The notes: generated by a model from the letters alone, not told the origin. DNA of 64,000 nucleotides from Mugil cephalus (GCF_022458985.1 NC_061774.1:21732697-21796696), one strand, 5' to 3'; positions 11,901 through 23,864 are shown, counted from the stretch's first letter. Made by a program: numbers and translations.

Positions 11901-14900
11901 TCAGGAGGGACATGACATCTGAGTGAGACTACAACAACAAAAACAGCTAATAAATGCCACTACCTGTATTATTTATATAGTGACATTCAATCAGAAGAAG
12001 TAAGCAACTGATTAGATTTTAACTAATGTCGATTCACATTATTGCACCTTATAAATCCTTCCTATGTATATAATATACATCTACGTCTGTCTCTGTTTCT
12101 TGTACATTTGTTCATATGCAAATCTTTTGCTCATTTTCTTTATTTTATTTTATTTTTCTATAGTTTCTACTTTATTTACTTAATTTCATTTTATTTAATT
12201 TGACTAGATTTCTAGTTATATTTTATTTTTATTTTATTTTACAAGATTTTTACTTGTATTTTATTTTATTTTGCTATTTTTACTTATATTTTATTTCATT
12301 AAATGTTACAAAATTTCTACTTATATTTTATATGTATTTAATTTTACTAGCTTCTGCTTATATTTTAATTTTACTAGATTTTTAATTATATTTTATTTTT
12401 ATTTCATTTTACTAGATTTTTCATTACATATTTTTTTATTTTACTATTTTTACTTATATTTAATTTAATTTTACTAATATGTTATTTTAATAGATTTTAA
12501 ACTAGATTTTTACTTGATATATACTCAGATTTTATTTTACTAGATTTTTACTTATATTTCATTTTATTAGATTTTTACTAATATTTTATTTTCACTTGTC
12601 GATCTCAAGAGTTTTTTTAATGTGCAACTGATCTACTGTGACCAAGGACTGTGGATGAATAAAGTCTAAGTTAAGTTAAGATGACTAACCTGTGTGGTGA
12701 AGGCAGTCAGCTTCTTTTTATTGATGGTTCTCTCATCGATGGTGTCAGGAACAGAGAGGTTGATGAGTTTACTGCAACGACAACAAACGTGAGGATAAAC
12801 CTCTTCGAGGACCGGGCACGATATACATAACACACTGATGTATAAAACACATTTATTTTGTTGGTTTACCAAAGCACAATGCCGTCCGCCACAGCTTTAA
12901 ACAGAGCCTCTGTGTTGGGGTTGATGGGCAGAACGTGCGCGCAGTCGGGATCTTTCTCCAAACTCGAGTTGATGTAGTTGGCGAAGGCGAAGCGCTCCTG
13001 CTCTGAAATACAGTGATGTCAAGATGTCACGTGCCTTCCTGTTACAGACAGTCATCCGGGTTTAATTTAGCTTCACCAACCAGAGATCGAATGTTGAGTT
13101 CCTTCACTAGAGATCTCGCTCGTGCCCCCGATGGCTACGATGCCTTTTTTCTTGTTGAGAGCTTTCTTGAAGCCCATGGCCATGCGGTCGTCCTTCAGCT
13201 CCTGGAAGATCTAAACAAAGCGGAAAAAAAAGTCAATGAGCTACGGTTACAGTGTAAAACTAGCGCAGACGTAATTATCATCAGTATCAGTTTGTTAGTC
13301 AGGTTAGTTGGTCGGGTTAGTCATCTCAGTTAGTTAGTTAGTTAGTTCGTTAGTTAGTGTTACCTACAGCCGTGAACTCCTCAAGGCTGATGCGGCTGTC
13401 CTTGTCTCGGTCCAGCTTCTGCAGGAGTTCTCTGATCTGGTATCCCGGCATCGGACAGCCTACCTCGCGGAAGAGATCGCCCAGCTCAGAGGCACAGATG
13501 TACCCGTTGCCGTCCACATCTGGACAGGATGTGTGGAAGAAGGAGGGAAAACGGAAGGCAAGAAGTTATACACTTGTTATTCCGGACTCGACTCTTGGGT
13601 GTTTGATTTCCTTTAGTCTTTAGATGTTTCAGAGTTATTACAGTCACATTAAAAAATACAGATATATAAATTTATTAAAATTAATTTCAATTCGTATTTA
13701 CTTGCAGCATTAGAAAGTTTAGAGAGTTTATTATGACTTTCCTCTGTTGCCGTTTGTCTCAGATTGTATCCCTCTCTTTTCTTTGATTTCCATTCCGCAT
13801 AGTTTTTTGTTAGTGAGTCCTTCCACATACTTTATTACATATTTGACCAGAGGGGGATTTACACTATACCTCCTGAGTTTCAATATGTGTCTTTCTAATA
13901 CCACACTGATTTATAAGAAGTCCTGTAGCACATTCAATCTATAAAGACTAGCACTGTTCGTCCAGAGGGGAATGACATTATCTTGACTTCCAGCACACTT
14001 AAAATAGAAAGATGTTGAGAAAAACATGCAGAAAAAAAATATGCCAAACCTTCACTGGCCTTGGTAAATGAGACTCATTGTTCTCTGTGTGACCAGCTGG
14101 AAGAATCATTCCTTTTTACGTCTTGATGACAATTTGATGTCTGGTGCTGCTCTTATGAATAAATGCACAAGCAAAGCCAGAAGGTTTCGGTCTTTATGCT
14201 AAGCTAAGCTAAGCTAAGCTAAACAGCTATCCCGTTCAAACAAGACAAAATCTACTTTTTGGGGGGAAGTTGGATTTAATTTTTGTGTTTAGATACAACC
14301 AGATAAGATGTTTCCAGTGTTTATCTTAGACTAAGCTAATGATGTCTGACCACAGCTCCACACACAACAAGCAAACACAATATGAGCGTAAGCAAGTACA
14401 GTAAGTACATTCTGAGAAATGTTGAAGTACTCTAGTCCAGTGTCTACGTTCAGTCCAAGACTCTGCATATTTTTGATCTACCCTGAGGAACCCCACAGGG
14501 GTTCTTTGTGTAATTGTACTTATCATCTTCTTCGTTAAGCATTAGCTTACTTTCAAGTGCTAACCTGAACATGCAAGTCAATGAGTTTCCCACAACACTT
14601 TCCTGCAGATGTTTCACGATAAGAGCATTAATAAGAAGTAAATGGTGATTGCCTATTGAAACAGATGCAGATTGTGTTAAGTTTGTGTTAACAGCGTCTT
14701 GCAGTAACTTTGAACAATGCAACCAGCAGCAAGATCTGTTCTCTTGTGAAACTGATGCACTCCCTAGTTTAGGTAGATAAAATAATCCTATTTCTATCAA
14801 TGTCATATGATCTTTTTCAAAGGATATTTTATTTTCATGCAATTACACACACGGACCACTAGGGGTCCACGGAAACCCGGTTAGGAAACACTGCTCTGGG

Positions 14901-15079
14901 AAATGAAAGCCTTGATTTTCCTCCAGAAAAAAAAAAACATCTGTCTGTCAGATGGTACACACACACACACATCTACTTGCACAAAAACAAGTCTGCAGCA
15001 TCGTCACATTTCACTCACCAACTTTCTGGAATCCCTCCGTGATCTCCTCCATCTCCTCGGCGCTGACCTTTCCTGACAT
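5951..15079 (-). CDS. Plastin (fimbrin) family actin-bundling protein, complete
   Basis: Plastins cross-link actin filaments in microvilli, lamellipodia and stereocilia, under calcium control. Fifteen coding exons join without phase error: 15019-15079, 13368-13519, 13081-13210, 12870-13002, 12690-12771, 11703-11868, 11424-11563, 10313-10408, 9380-9566, 9197-9275, 8356-8476, 8015-8148, 7076-7199, 6822-6946 and 5951-6083. The product is 620 residues (family about 627-630). Two EF-hand loops are seen at residues 21-32 (DVDGNG start) and 57-68 (DRDKDS), followed by four calponin-homology domains forming two actin-binding modules. Signature strings include [46 protein letters not shown] and the end [17 protein letters not shown]. 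Some traits resemble L-plastin ([18 protein letters not shown]) and others I- or T-plastin ([28 protein letters not shown]), so I give no symbol. The exon at 7076 ends at a GC donor. ATG has A at -3. Confidence 0.93.
6084..6821. other. Plastin last intron
   Basis: 738 bases without coding signal. It is AT-rich with several short A runs; no recognisable element. Confidence 0.6.
7071..7076 (-). other. Non-canonical GC donor splice site (plastin)
   Basis: On the minus strand the exon ends ...AGCTTTAAG and continues gcaagt. Joining AAG directly to GACAAG of the next exon restores the family motif SFKDKSISTS and keeps phase 0. The nearest GT, four bases further on, would shift the frame. GC-AG introns of this GCAAGT form are a known minor class. 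Confidence 0.85.
7262..7775 (+). repeat. AT-rich array with retroposon-like flanks (copy 1)
   Basis: Starts with ccttatttatccttcctgtg, continues as degenerate attttta/ttattattt repeats, and ends with ctgtactgtgaccatgcaat, then a ttgcagatcaataaaat-type tail. Equivalent flanks surround the array at 12045-12680. The 3' tail resembles the common tail of fish non-LTR retroposons (accaa...aatttccc...gatcaataaagt). Located in a plastin intron. Confidence 0.65.
8820..8895. repeat. Short interspersed repeat, inverted relative to a copy near 54315-54385
   Basis: The reverse complement reads cttgtcatgacttaataagg then tcttaaaatttgaatgtat; the stretch near 54340 reads tcatgactttatgaggtctt then aaattttgaaggtat. 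Located in a plastin intron. The repeat class is unknown. Confidence 0.5.
10470..10803 (+). repeat. Transposon family with terminal inverted repeats, copy B
   Basis: Contains the family core cagtttgggatctagtgaat and the right part ccaggtccaaacgtttcccg through ggttttaatgtttgatccg. Same orientation as copies at 1420, 27590, 29095 and 50118. It lies in the plastin intron 10409-11423. Confidence 0.75.
12045..12685 (+). repeat. AT-rich tandem array with retroposon-like flanks (copy 2)
   Basis: Degenerate units of the type attttactagatttttactt are repeated over about 450 bases. The left flank is ataaatccttcctatgtata and the right flank actgtgaccaaggactgtgg then atgaataaagtctaagt. Both flanks match copy 1 at 7262-7775. 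It sits just left of plastin exon 12690-12771. Confidence 0.7.
13326..13360. repeat. Tandem tagt(ta) microsatellite
   Basis: A run of gttagttagttagtt with one interruption. It lies 10-40 bases from the plastin donor site at 13362-13367, so it is at the very start of that intron on the minus strand. Confidence 0.8.
14196..14222. repeat. (CTAAG)n microsatellite
   Basis: Five consecutive ctaag units inside the plastin intron between the first two coding exons. Confidence 0.85.
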
Positions 15080-15087
15080 GCTGACAC
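15080..15087 (-). other. End of plastin 5' UTR and its acceptor site
   Basis: Immediately upstream of the plastin ATG the minus strand reads ctcacag then GTGTCAGC then ATG. The acceptor AG lies only eight bases before the start codon, which implies a separate non-coding first exon, as in other plastin genes. Confidence 0.65.
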
Positions 15088-15867
15088 CTGTGAGACACAC
15101 AGGGGAGTGCTACGTTTGATTTGGATGCAGACTCGTAGTGCACGTCAGCAGAAATACTCTAAGGCTGTTCTTACATCCACACACACATTATAAACTCTCA
15201 TAAAGTACAGGTGCATTGTCATCAATTTTCCTGTGATGTCTGAGAGTCTTCTCAGCCATTACATTATTACTGGGCAGCTACATTATACTGATGTCGATAT
15301 CTGGGAATTCACAGACAAACAATATTATTGACATGTAAGAGGAACATAGCGTCATCGTTATCTGGTTTCATTTGTTCGGGAAGACGTTCGGTTCGATGAC
15401 TGTACAGATGAGAGCTGCTGAGTGGTTTTCTGAAACAACCAAGACGGCTGATTGGAGGAATTATGGCCGCTGCCTCTAAGCTAAAACAAGCTGAAACCTG
15501 CTGATGTTTCACGACTCATCCCAGTCAGACTTCCTGGTTTTAAATAACTAGTGTAGTGGGGGAGTTTAGGTTTTCATTTGGAACTTGTGTGTATGGTGTA
15601 ATCCTGTAACCCACATGACGAGAGTCTGTTAACAACCAGATACTAGCCTGTAATTTTAGGTAGGTGCTCAAATAAACATCTTTCCCCACAATTAGTAGCG
15701 CTCTAACCACACAGGAAAGAACAAGACTCATAGTGTGAACCACCCAGGTTAATCTGCAGCTGAGCTGAGTCATTAGCAGATTCTGGTTATCTGAGTTTCA
15801 GCTGGACACAAAAAATAGCTAAACTCCCTGAAAGTCATTTATAAGTGAAGAAGCTACATGGATGAGT

Positions 15868-16030
15868 GGAGAACATAGACTGTAAATAAAGATGGACGAC
15901 AGAACTGCTCCTATAGAGTGAAGCCAAAGCAAGTAGAGCTCCCCCTGGTGTCTGGCTGTAGTATAGGACATAAGCTCCACCTCCTCCATGTTAGTGAATG
16001 AGACACTAACTAAAACACTAAAAAACATAT
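15868..16030 (-). repeat. Interspersed repeat family 2, copy i (inverted)
   Basis: Contains agtagagctccccctggtgt and ccacctcctccatgttagtg. The reverse complement is shared with copies at 39690-40160 and 51630-52125, which carry cagccagacaccagggggag or a close variant. A short piece of the same family (atatttatatacagtctatg) lies near 17500. Confidence 0.8.
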
Positions 16031-16320
16031 GTCCCTTTGTCAGTATGTTTTTAATTTATTGGGTTCTGGTAACCTGCTCACTGTACATGGTGTGTGACAT
16101 AATAGGAAGGCTCCACCCGCTAAGCACATGCTGGTGCCCTTTTTAAGCTTTGTCCGGCTTCTGGTTGCAGACCAATATGACCGCAACGCGTAGGCTCATG
16201 AGCTTTTTTATTTTTACTATGCTAAAATAAAGGCTTTTTATACTTTGTGACAAAGTGGGTCAGACCATTTGTCTCATTATTACCATCTTTAGTTTAACCA
16301 CACTTGTTTGTTTTCAGTTA

Positions 16321-17116
16321 TGTTGCCAACAGTAATCACCATTTTGCAGATACAGACTATCCCGGGTTTGTTTGTGTTTTGTATTATGTTTGGTTATATT
16401 TGGTAGCTTCACATCTTGGTTAAAATAGACACTTACACATGTTAGATTTAGTTAAAGTTTATTGATTTACTTCTTGTTAAAATAAGTTATGTATATATTA
16501 ATTTGTGTTACTTACCATACTCACCATGTGGCCAGAGTCAAAAGGAGGGAGTGCTGCCATATTTCCTGCCTTTATACTCAGGTGACATGATTGGGGGCAG
16601 GTCATTGGACTAGTCCAAGTGGGTACGGGTAAGGGAAATTACTCAAAAGTATTATTTAGGTTTATTTGTTATTAAATGAAGAAATGGTTAAATGGGGATT
16701 CATCAGTAATGTAGGTAAAGGTGTTTTTACTGTAGTTGGGTATGAGATTAGCTTTGTTAATGGTTTTATTAGGAGCCAGTGGACTCTCCTCACATAGTGG
16801 TACAGCCAGGTAGGCTGGGTTACAAGGAGGAGAGGGTATTTAAGCAGAGGCCTTTTGTCGGTCGAGGAGGAAGGACAGTGTGCTTATCAGGTGTAGCTCT
16901 TTACACATGATTTCAGTTGAATCTTGCTTTGTTATATGTTGAGTTTTCTTTAGTTTAACTCGGTTAACTGTTCAGTTACCTTTTTTTCTGTTGTATATAC
17001 TTTTGTTGATATCAAGCTGGAAGCACCTGTAAATAAACACCTTGTGGTGATTTTTTTCTAAACAAACGGCCTTGAGTCTGCCTCCTACTTATGCCGCTCC
17101 GGTCAGCTTCCCAACA
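16321..17116 (+). mobile_element. Possible solo LTR of a retrotransposon
   Basis: The stretch starts tgttgcc and ends cccaaca, a short TG...CA inverted end. Inside, in order, are a TATA-like tatttaagcag (about 16855), a transcript-like stretch, and a poly(A) signal aataaacacc (about 17033) before the end, which is the usual LTR order. No matching target-site duplication was seen at these exact borders, so the borders or the assignment may be wrong. No internal coding region is present. Confidence 0.35.
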
Positions 17117-19978
17117 TACTTCTTCAACCAAGAGTTGAAAAGTGATCCCTCACTTTACCCATTGCAAATAGAGCACCTGTATAAAGAACTATTTTGAAGT
17201 CTCCTGAGCGCCCTAACATCAAATAAGTTTGTTTTTCAAGGATGGTTCTGTCACTTAGTGACATGCTGATGCATGCTTAAGTGTCCATTTTTTCTGATAA
17301 CTTTCATCAGTTAGTCATTTGACAGGTGACAGGTTGCCATGCCAACCAGGAAGCACCGTGAGAAAAGGAAACATTTCTTTGTACCTTGTGGAGGTAGAGC
17401 ATGAGCACAGGATAAATTAAACAAAAAATGCGAATCTAGGGGAATCGTGGTCGTCGTCATCAGACTCAGGCACAAGGAAGTCACAAGGAAGGCGTGGTCC
17501 ATATTTATATACAGTCTATGGCGGACAAACATTTTCAAGAAAACTCAAACAAGCTCTTCGCTTTAGCTTCATTTCTTAAGACACACCATGACCTGGATGA
17601 CATCTAGTCTCCGTCCACTGAAAATCAAAGATGAAAGGCTTTCGGACTAATTCTAATTTGTCTCGCCAAAGACACATGGCTGCACTTCAGTAAATCAGTA
17701 TACTTTACTCAGGCACAGCAAGCATACACAGAATCATGAAACAGGGTGACTCTCATCTGTGAGATATGATAGCATTGCGTGCTCATTACTCCTCGATTTA
17801 CTGTCGAATGCCTGGAGGCTCTAGAAACAGCGGAGCTCTGTTCACTCGGCCGGGAAGACGACTGAGTTTCATCTATCATACAAAGAGCCATTTAGCGCCG
17901 CGGTTCCATCTGCCTGGAGACTTTGTGATAGGTTCATCCAAATTACATCTGGCACGATAAGACTCTATGATGCAGGGCATTGAAGTGGGTTATCATAGCT
18001 TATGTAGGTGCTTGTATTTTGCAATGACTCTCTCTACGCCTACACTGAGGAAGAAACCTGCGTGTTTACATATACAATGTTTGCATGTGCAAATGGTAAA
18101 GGTGTCTGTCTGTAAAAAAAAAAAAAAAAAAAAGCTTTATTTTGCTTAGAGGAACAGATACTCCATTAAAGGCTGAAATTAAATTTTCAGTAGCAATAAG
18201 CAGAGCATATTATCCCACATGCACACTCCCAGCAATAGGAGATAGTGAGATTAGCCTGTAGAGTGTGTGATTGAGTTTGAGTTAGTGCTTTCAGCTGCAG
18301 ACGGCAGAGTCCTGAGGCACAGCAACCTGACGTATTACACTCACAATCGATACAAACCGAGGAGGCCAGAGAACATCCTGAGACATCCCAACTCTAAACT
18401 TCAAACGGGAAACAGGATGCAATCCGCTCACAGCTGCTGAAACTGGAAGAAAATCCAACACAAGACGACTGCCCGACGCCGTCACTCATTTAAATGACTC
18501 CGCACGTCGCAGCTTTTGCCTGCCATATTCCATGTAAATCACTTCACCACACCGGCATCATGAATTTCTCTGATTTCCGTCCGACACGGTCATGTTCCTT
18601 TGTGACAAACCATCAATCAACCCACGCTTCATTGGTAGTATGCAAAAAAAAAACCTTGGTGGTTTGCATAGTTCAACGCGCACACACGTAGACACCCGGC
18701 TACTAATAACTCTACAGGGATTTGAAAAAAGAAGTGTTTGTTTGGGGCATTGAAACTAGTGGTCACTAGACAAGTTTCTTATTTGACAGTTGCCTAAATC
18801 CCCAAAGTTATTTGAATAATGAGTGGAGGGAGAAAAAGAGAGTTCCTAATTCAAACTAGACCCGAGCAGAGGACACAGACACTAGTCTCACCAAGACAGG
18901 CAAACTTAAATCAGGGATTTCATCTTTAAAAGGCACAACTGCGTTCTGTGTGTCACCGTAATTTCATCATTAAAACCAACAACATTAATGTGAACAAACT
19001 CGATTTTTACCAGGATTTACGTTTTACGGCCACTAGATGGTGCTAGGCTGAAAAGCCCTTCCCTTTAAAGGGATTCAAGGTTTGTCTTGCAAAGTCGAAC
19101 GTGTTTTGTTCAAAGGAATCTGTTCTGCAATATGACACAGAGTCAACTTCAAACTGCAATAAAAAAAAAAAAATAAAAAAAATGAATCTGTTGCAGGCAT
19201 CGACGCCAGCTCAGTGAAACTGTAATGACTGGGTGCTGTTTCCAGCTTCAGATCCTCAGGATGTATTTATTCAGCGGATGTTAGAAGCAGCTTGTTTCCA
19301 ACCAGAGGAGATGAACACACATGTCTAAGGGTGACGGTGCATTTCCCATGAACATATTCATCCTGACACATGGCCGCTGCTGCTGCTCTGCCTGCATATC
19401 ATCATTTGCCTGTGTTGTCCGGTTAAGAAAACAGTGACCCTCACTTACGATAAAATAACAATTGAAAATTAACAGCCAATCAAATATTATAAGGCGTAAG
19501 AGATAAAGACTGATATTTAGACTAATATATATATCTATACATTTAAATCATAAATAAATCATTTAATTTAACTTGGAGGTTCAAATAGGATTCTGCAACA
19601 CACTGTAAAATTTTATAAAAAAATTATTTCGTAATAAAATACGACTAGTAAAATAGTAGTCACAATTTAAATAATTCATTAAATATATATATATAAGCGT
19701 GAATTCATTTGAAATCTAATTTATAGGGAATTGCACTTCTTCCAATCAAGTCTGCATGCAATACACTATAATCTATTTAAATACACCGCATTTTAATCAA
19801 TCCTTTATCCATATCTCTCAGACATACGCTAAAGTGAGCTGTGTAATGTGTTTTATTGGTGGCTGCAACCTCTGCCAAATGTGCCGCAGTCTTTCGCTCT
19901 TTACCCTGAGAAAAAAAAAAATTAAAAAAATCCACCTCTAGACTCGTGAGAAAACGCCCTGAGAGACTCCTTCCTCTT

Positions 19979-20150
19979 ACCTGAAGTCCGCTGGCGCAGT
20001 TCAGTAAAATCTCCCGGGGAAATGAATCCCTGTGTCGGCCTCTCGCTTCCCCTCTGTCCCGTTTTTCCTCTGCTGACACCGCCCGGTGAGGAGAAGCGCT
20101 CCGCCCCTCCGCGCGGCGCCACTCCTTTCCTAACCGAGCCTCCCCCCACC
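19979..20150 (-). promoter_or_regulatory. Candidate plastin promoter and non-coding first exon
   Basis: A GC- and CpG-rich island (cgctccgcccctccgcgcgg) in otherwise AT-rich DNA. On the minus strand a possible exon end reads GCGGACTTCAG followed by gtaagagg, a good donor. It lies upstream of the plastin coding exons, in the right orientation, and the plastin ATG exon begins with an acceptor. That this is the actual transcription start is inference. Confidence 0.4.
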
Positions 20151-20169
20151 CCTGTTGTGGCTTCTCAGT

Positions 20170-20450
20170 GAGCAGCCACAACATTATGACCACATACACA
20201 CATACATGATCATTTTGTGACAATTTATTGTTCTGCTGAGAAACTTTTGGGCCTGGCATTCATTAGTGTGGATGCTACTTGTGAAATGTACCACCCACCT
20301 AGACCAGAGCAGACCAGACCCCATAGCAATGACACTCCAGCAGCATGCAGCCTCAACAGTTAACTCAAAAAAAACATGAAACGTATTGACCAACCTCTAA
20401 ACTCTCTAGACCGTGATTCACAGAAGCCCCTCCCCTCAATAGGACCCAAA
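20170..20450 (-). repeat. Transposon family with terminal inverted repeats, copy C (opposite orientation)
   Basis: Begins agccacaacattatgaccac and contains ttctgctgagaaacttttgg, tgtaccacccacctagacca and ccatagcaatgacactcc, all shared with the full copy at 44245-44734. The right part has degenerated. It lies directly beside the candidate plastin promoter. Confidence 0.75.
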
Positions 20451-21103
20451 GTTCACTACCGCAAATCCAAAAATGCTGACCTGTGTTGAGCCTTTGCCTC
20501 CGGACCCAGTAGAATATAGACAAAAAGATCCCTCTCCTCGCTAAGGTATGTTGGCAACTGTGCTGCTTACTCTTCAAACAGTCTATGTCAGTGCATGTCA
20601 GCTTAATTAAACGTATCGGGGGAGCAAAGATTCTTCCATGAATCTCATATTAGCACCTGCAGCATAGTGTAACATAGTAGCAGCTGCCAGGCAAGGTCAG
20701 AGCTGTAGCGGCATCAAGGCCGCGTGGCTCATCTTCACTGAATCATAGCAGATAATAATTAACCTCTTGTAACCCACGGCGTATAAAGAATGTGTTGTGG
20801 TTAGGTCCTAACCAGCTGAGGATGGCGTTCTTCTGTTTCTTTTGTGCAGTGCTACTATATTTTTTTCGGTGAGCCCAAAACAAGGGTCTGAAAACCTGTC
20901 GCAACCCAAAGTTCCTGCATGTATTGAGGTTCTTCCGTGAACAATGAAAACGTACATTACCTGTGAATATCGTTTCATGCTGTATTGTTCAGTATCTCAT
21001 TGTCCTTGAGGGCCGGCCTCGCCCATCTACTGCAGAATGCACGTTATTGGCAAATACCATTTCACACACATCTGCAGATAAGCCTGGGGAACTCGTTGCG
21101 AAA

Positions 21104-21132
21104 CACGTATGACACACGGCGTGTCATACGTG
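21104..21132. repeat. Perfect 12-base inverted repeat with 5-base spacer
   Basis: The arms cacgtatgacac and gtgtcatacgtg are exact reverse complements around acggc. No coding or transposon context is evident. Confidence 0.85.
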
Positions 21133-22184
21133 CCTCTAAATCACTGGTCCTTCAAATCAAAGAAGCTGCTCGGGTGAAAAGCTTAAAGACAGTCTCCGAC
21201 ATTTTTGGATTTCAGAGCAAAAAAGCCCTTTTATAGGGAGACACTGAACACACCGTGTTCACACTATCAACAGGTGAGGCAGGGCTCTCAGATAACAGAT
21301 TATTTGAACGGCAAACAATCTGTATCAGTGTTACACTTAGTGTGTGAACCTTCAGAGCTCTGCAGCTGCCAGTCCGTACATGCAGGAATTCCTCCCTCCT
21401 CCTCCTCCTCCTTCTTCTTCGTCTCTCATACCTTTCCTTCCTTTGCCTCCCTTTTTTTCCTCCTCTGTCTGGGTTGATGTGCTGAATCTTGTCGCAGTAA
21501 ATTCCTCCTTTGTGGCTAAAACCCAGGAAGAGCTTCCCAGAAGGCGTTAACTTTTTCTGATCACCACTCATTTTATTTTTCTGAGAAACGTGTTTGCATG
21601 AAGAGTTCTAGCTGGTGTTCTGCACGACTCATACTGCCTTGTGTGATGTATTGTATGATTTAATTTAATATTGGGCTGATAAACTACATAAACTGCACAG
21701 CTGCTAGATCGAAGATAAGATAAAAATTGATTTGGCTGATTAAATTCGACCTCAGGGTTTGTTAAACCATGATTTGACAGGTTTAATGCTCCATTAGAAA
21801 CACTGATTAGTGCAATAAAACACTGGTTGAGTCTGACTGTTAAACTGAGCCTTATCTCTTACCCTGAATATGCTGGATTTGCATTTTACTGTTAACTCGA
21901 GGTCTACAGTATAATTACGTCATTAAACGGCGTCATTAAATGCTTCCACTCAACTCCTCTTATTCAACTTTTAGTTAGTTGGTAAATTAAACTTGATGCA
22001 GTCAGTAAATACATGTATGTACCTTTAATGTATTTAATTGTATAGTTATTTTTCCTCTTACCTTATTCTATTTTTTATCTAACTACTGAAATTCCCCCTC
22101 ATCTTATAGTGTATATTATCAACATATTCTCATACCTATGGTAGTATGTAAGCCTTTGACATGACAGAGGGGCCTTTGGGCCCT

Positions 22185-22320
22185 ATGGATTAAGGGGGAG
22201 GGGCGTCTGTGGATCATCCTACAGATACTTTGTGATCTAGTGAATTTGGAGGCATGTGCTGCTCTTTGTGTCTTTTTGAGTTGTTCCTAAAGCATTTTTG
22301 TGTTTGTATCTGTTAGCTGC
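22185..22320 (+). repeat. Transposon family with terminal inverted repeats, fragment D
   Basis: Shares ggatcatcctacagatactt, gatctagtgaatttggaggc and ttttgagttgttcctaa with the internal part of the other copies; both ends are missing. Confidence 0.7.
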
Positions 22321-22479
22321 CAAATATCAGACTTCTCTTTAATCAGAACGATTAAAGACAATCTGTAGAAACAAAATTAATATGAAATTACTTTTTTTTT
22401 GGAATTGATGACAAATTCATAAAAGTATTAACATTTCTTGTGAAAGCGGACTTGGTATCGACATTTTGATGTAAAAATC

Positions 22480-22562
22480 AATTTTTAAAAACACACGTGG
22501 ATCAGAAGTATCGATATTTCTGGATCGAAATCACATCGATCGATATCGATAGCGCATCCCTA
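22480..22562. repeat. Remnant of a DNA transposon end
   Basis: The string cacatcgatcgatatcgata followed by gcgcatcccta resembles the terminus of common fish hAT-like elements (tagggatgc end). Only one end is recognisable. Confidence 0.35.
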
Positions 22563-23864
22563 CCGTGGGCTCGCTGCAGTGGCCCATGAACCCACATGAA
22601 CGTCCCCTCTCTTGAGTTGTGTTTGCAACAATGACGTGTTTGCTTACATTCTTATCAAACAGTGTAAGTGTACGTTAAGTTAAAATGCTGTAATTTAGTC
22701 GTATAGGTGTCTTTTATTTACAGTACAGCATGCATGAGTAAAATACTGTTCCCTGTTCATAATACCTTTGCATTTCCTACAAGTTACATGGCCGTTAGCT
22801 TGCTAAGCCGTTAGCTTCTAGATAACAATAGTTTTTGAGCAGCAATGTTAAAAAATCATCCACCTATGTCGCAACCACAAACTCACAAGCTCCATTTGAA
22901 AGCAGAAGCAGCAGGCTCCATACCAGCTCATCTGATAACACTGATGGAGCCAGCGAGCCAAATAAAATGCTGGTCAATTCTCTATTGTTTGGCCCTTCAG
23001 TTATGTGTGTGAGAAAGACGTCCTCTGTCTGGGACGGATGGACAGACAGAGGCACAGACAACCGGGAGAGAGTAGAACAGACAGACTGAAAGGCTGACCA
23101 TTGTGTTTAGCTTTGGCAGGATGCTGTAAATGCCTTAAACACATGCTCCAGTGACTCATAAACCAAACACACAAACACAAGCTCAATATTTCACGTGAGC
23201 ATGTCCATGTTTGTTGGTGGTGTGCAGGAGTTAACGATGAAGAAACTTTACGCCGCCATGATCCTCAGAGGTAACGCAGCCTGGGCAGGTACCACCCTCT
23301 TAAAACACCTTAATGGATCCAGTCACCATTAAAAACAACTGAATCCAATCATTAATCATTGAGAGAGAAGGAGCTGTTGACGTCGCTGAGCTCTGCAAAG
23401 AACACATCATCAAGTACAGTGCAAATCCCTGAATGTGTTCCTGCCCCGCCCGTTTTATTGAAGATGCACTGGGAGGTAACTTGGGTGGTAACTTGTGCGG
23501 ACTTGGTGCAGCCACGTATCCCAGAATGCATTTTGCAGGGGGTCATCGAGTCGCAGGAAGACCGTCCTCCCGAGTCCACACTTCAAAGTTGAGCTTGTCA
23601 AGTACAAACTACCGAATACACAAGTCTGGAGTTTTTGTAACAGCTGTTGATAAACGTCTCTCTAAAGGATCGTACCATCTGCTGAAGGACTTCTTTACAT
23701 CTGAAAAGTTATGCATCAAAGTTATGCATCAATTTCATCTTAAAATATCAGCTTCCAGATCATTTCAGCAGGACACTGACATGTCCTCTACACCCTGAAT
23801 TCCTGCTCTGCCTCTGTGTAGCTTGTGTTGACTGGGAAGAATTGGGTTCAACCAACTAATTGCC

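Larger units (their letters stand above)
15088..19978. other. Probable plastin intron 1, repeat-rich
   Basis: About 4.9 kb without coding signal. It holds a family-2 repeat (15868-16030), a possible solo LTR (16321-17116), a fragment near 17480-17525 and short A runs. If the first exon proposed at 19979 is wrong, part of this is intergenic. Confidence 0.45.

Noticed and set aside
11443-11922. Open frame of 159 codons on the plus strand
   Set aside because: It lies antisense to two plastin exons (11424-11563 and 11703-11868), whose minus-strand frames match the family; this is a shadow.
19777-20259. 160-codon open frame on the minus strand
   Set aside because: It crosses the GC-rich candidate promoter; no similarity to known domains, and the openness is explained by GC content.
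21380-21440. Arg/Glu-rich frame on the minus strand
   Set aside because: Product of a CCT/CTT microsatellite.
23340-23395. Minus-strand tttgcag followed by AGCTCAGCGACG as the last ptcd3 exon
   Set aside because: With the carried-over phase it encodes a basic/Gln-rich tail and stop, not the expected Ser/Asp-rich tail; the attractive ELSDVNSSFSLND frame does not fit the phase.
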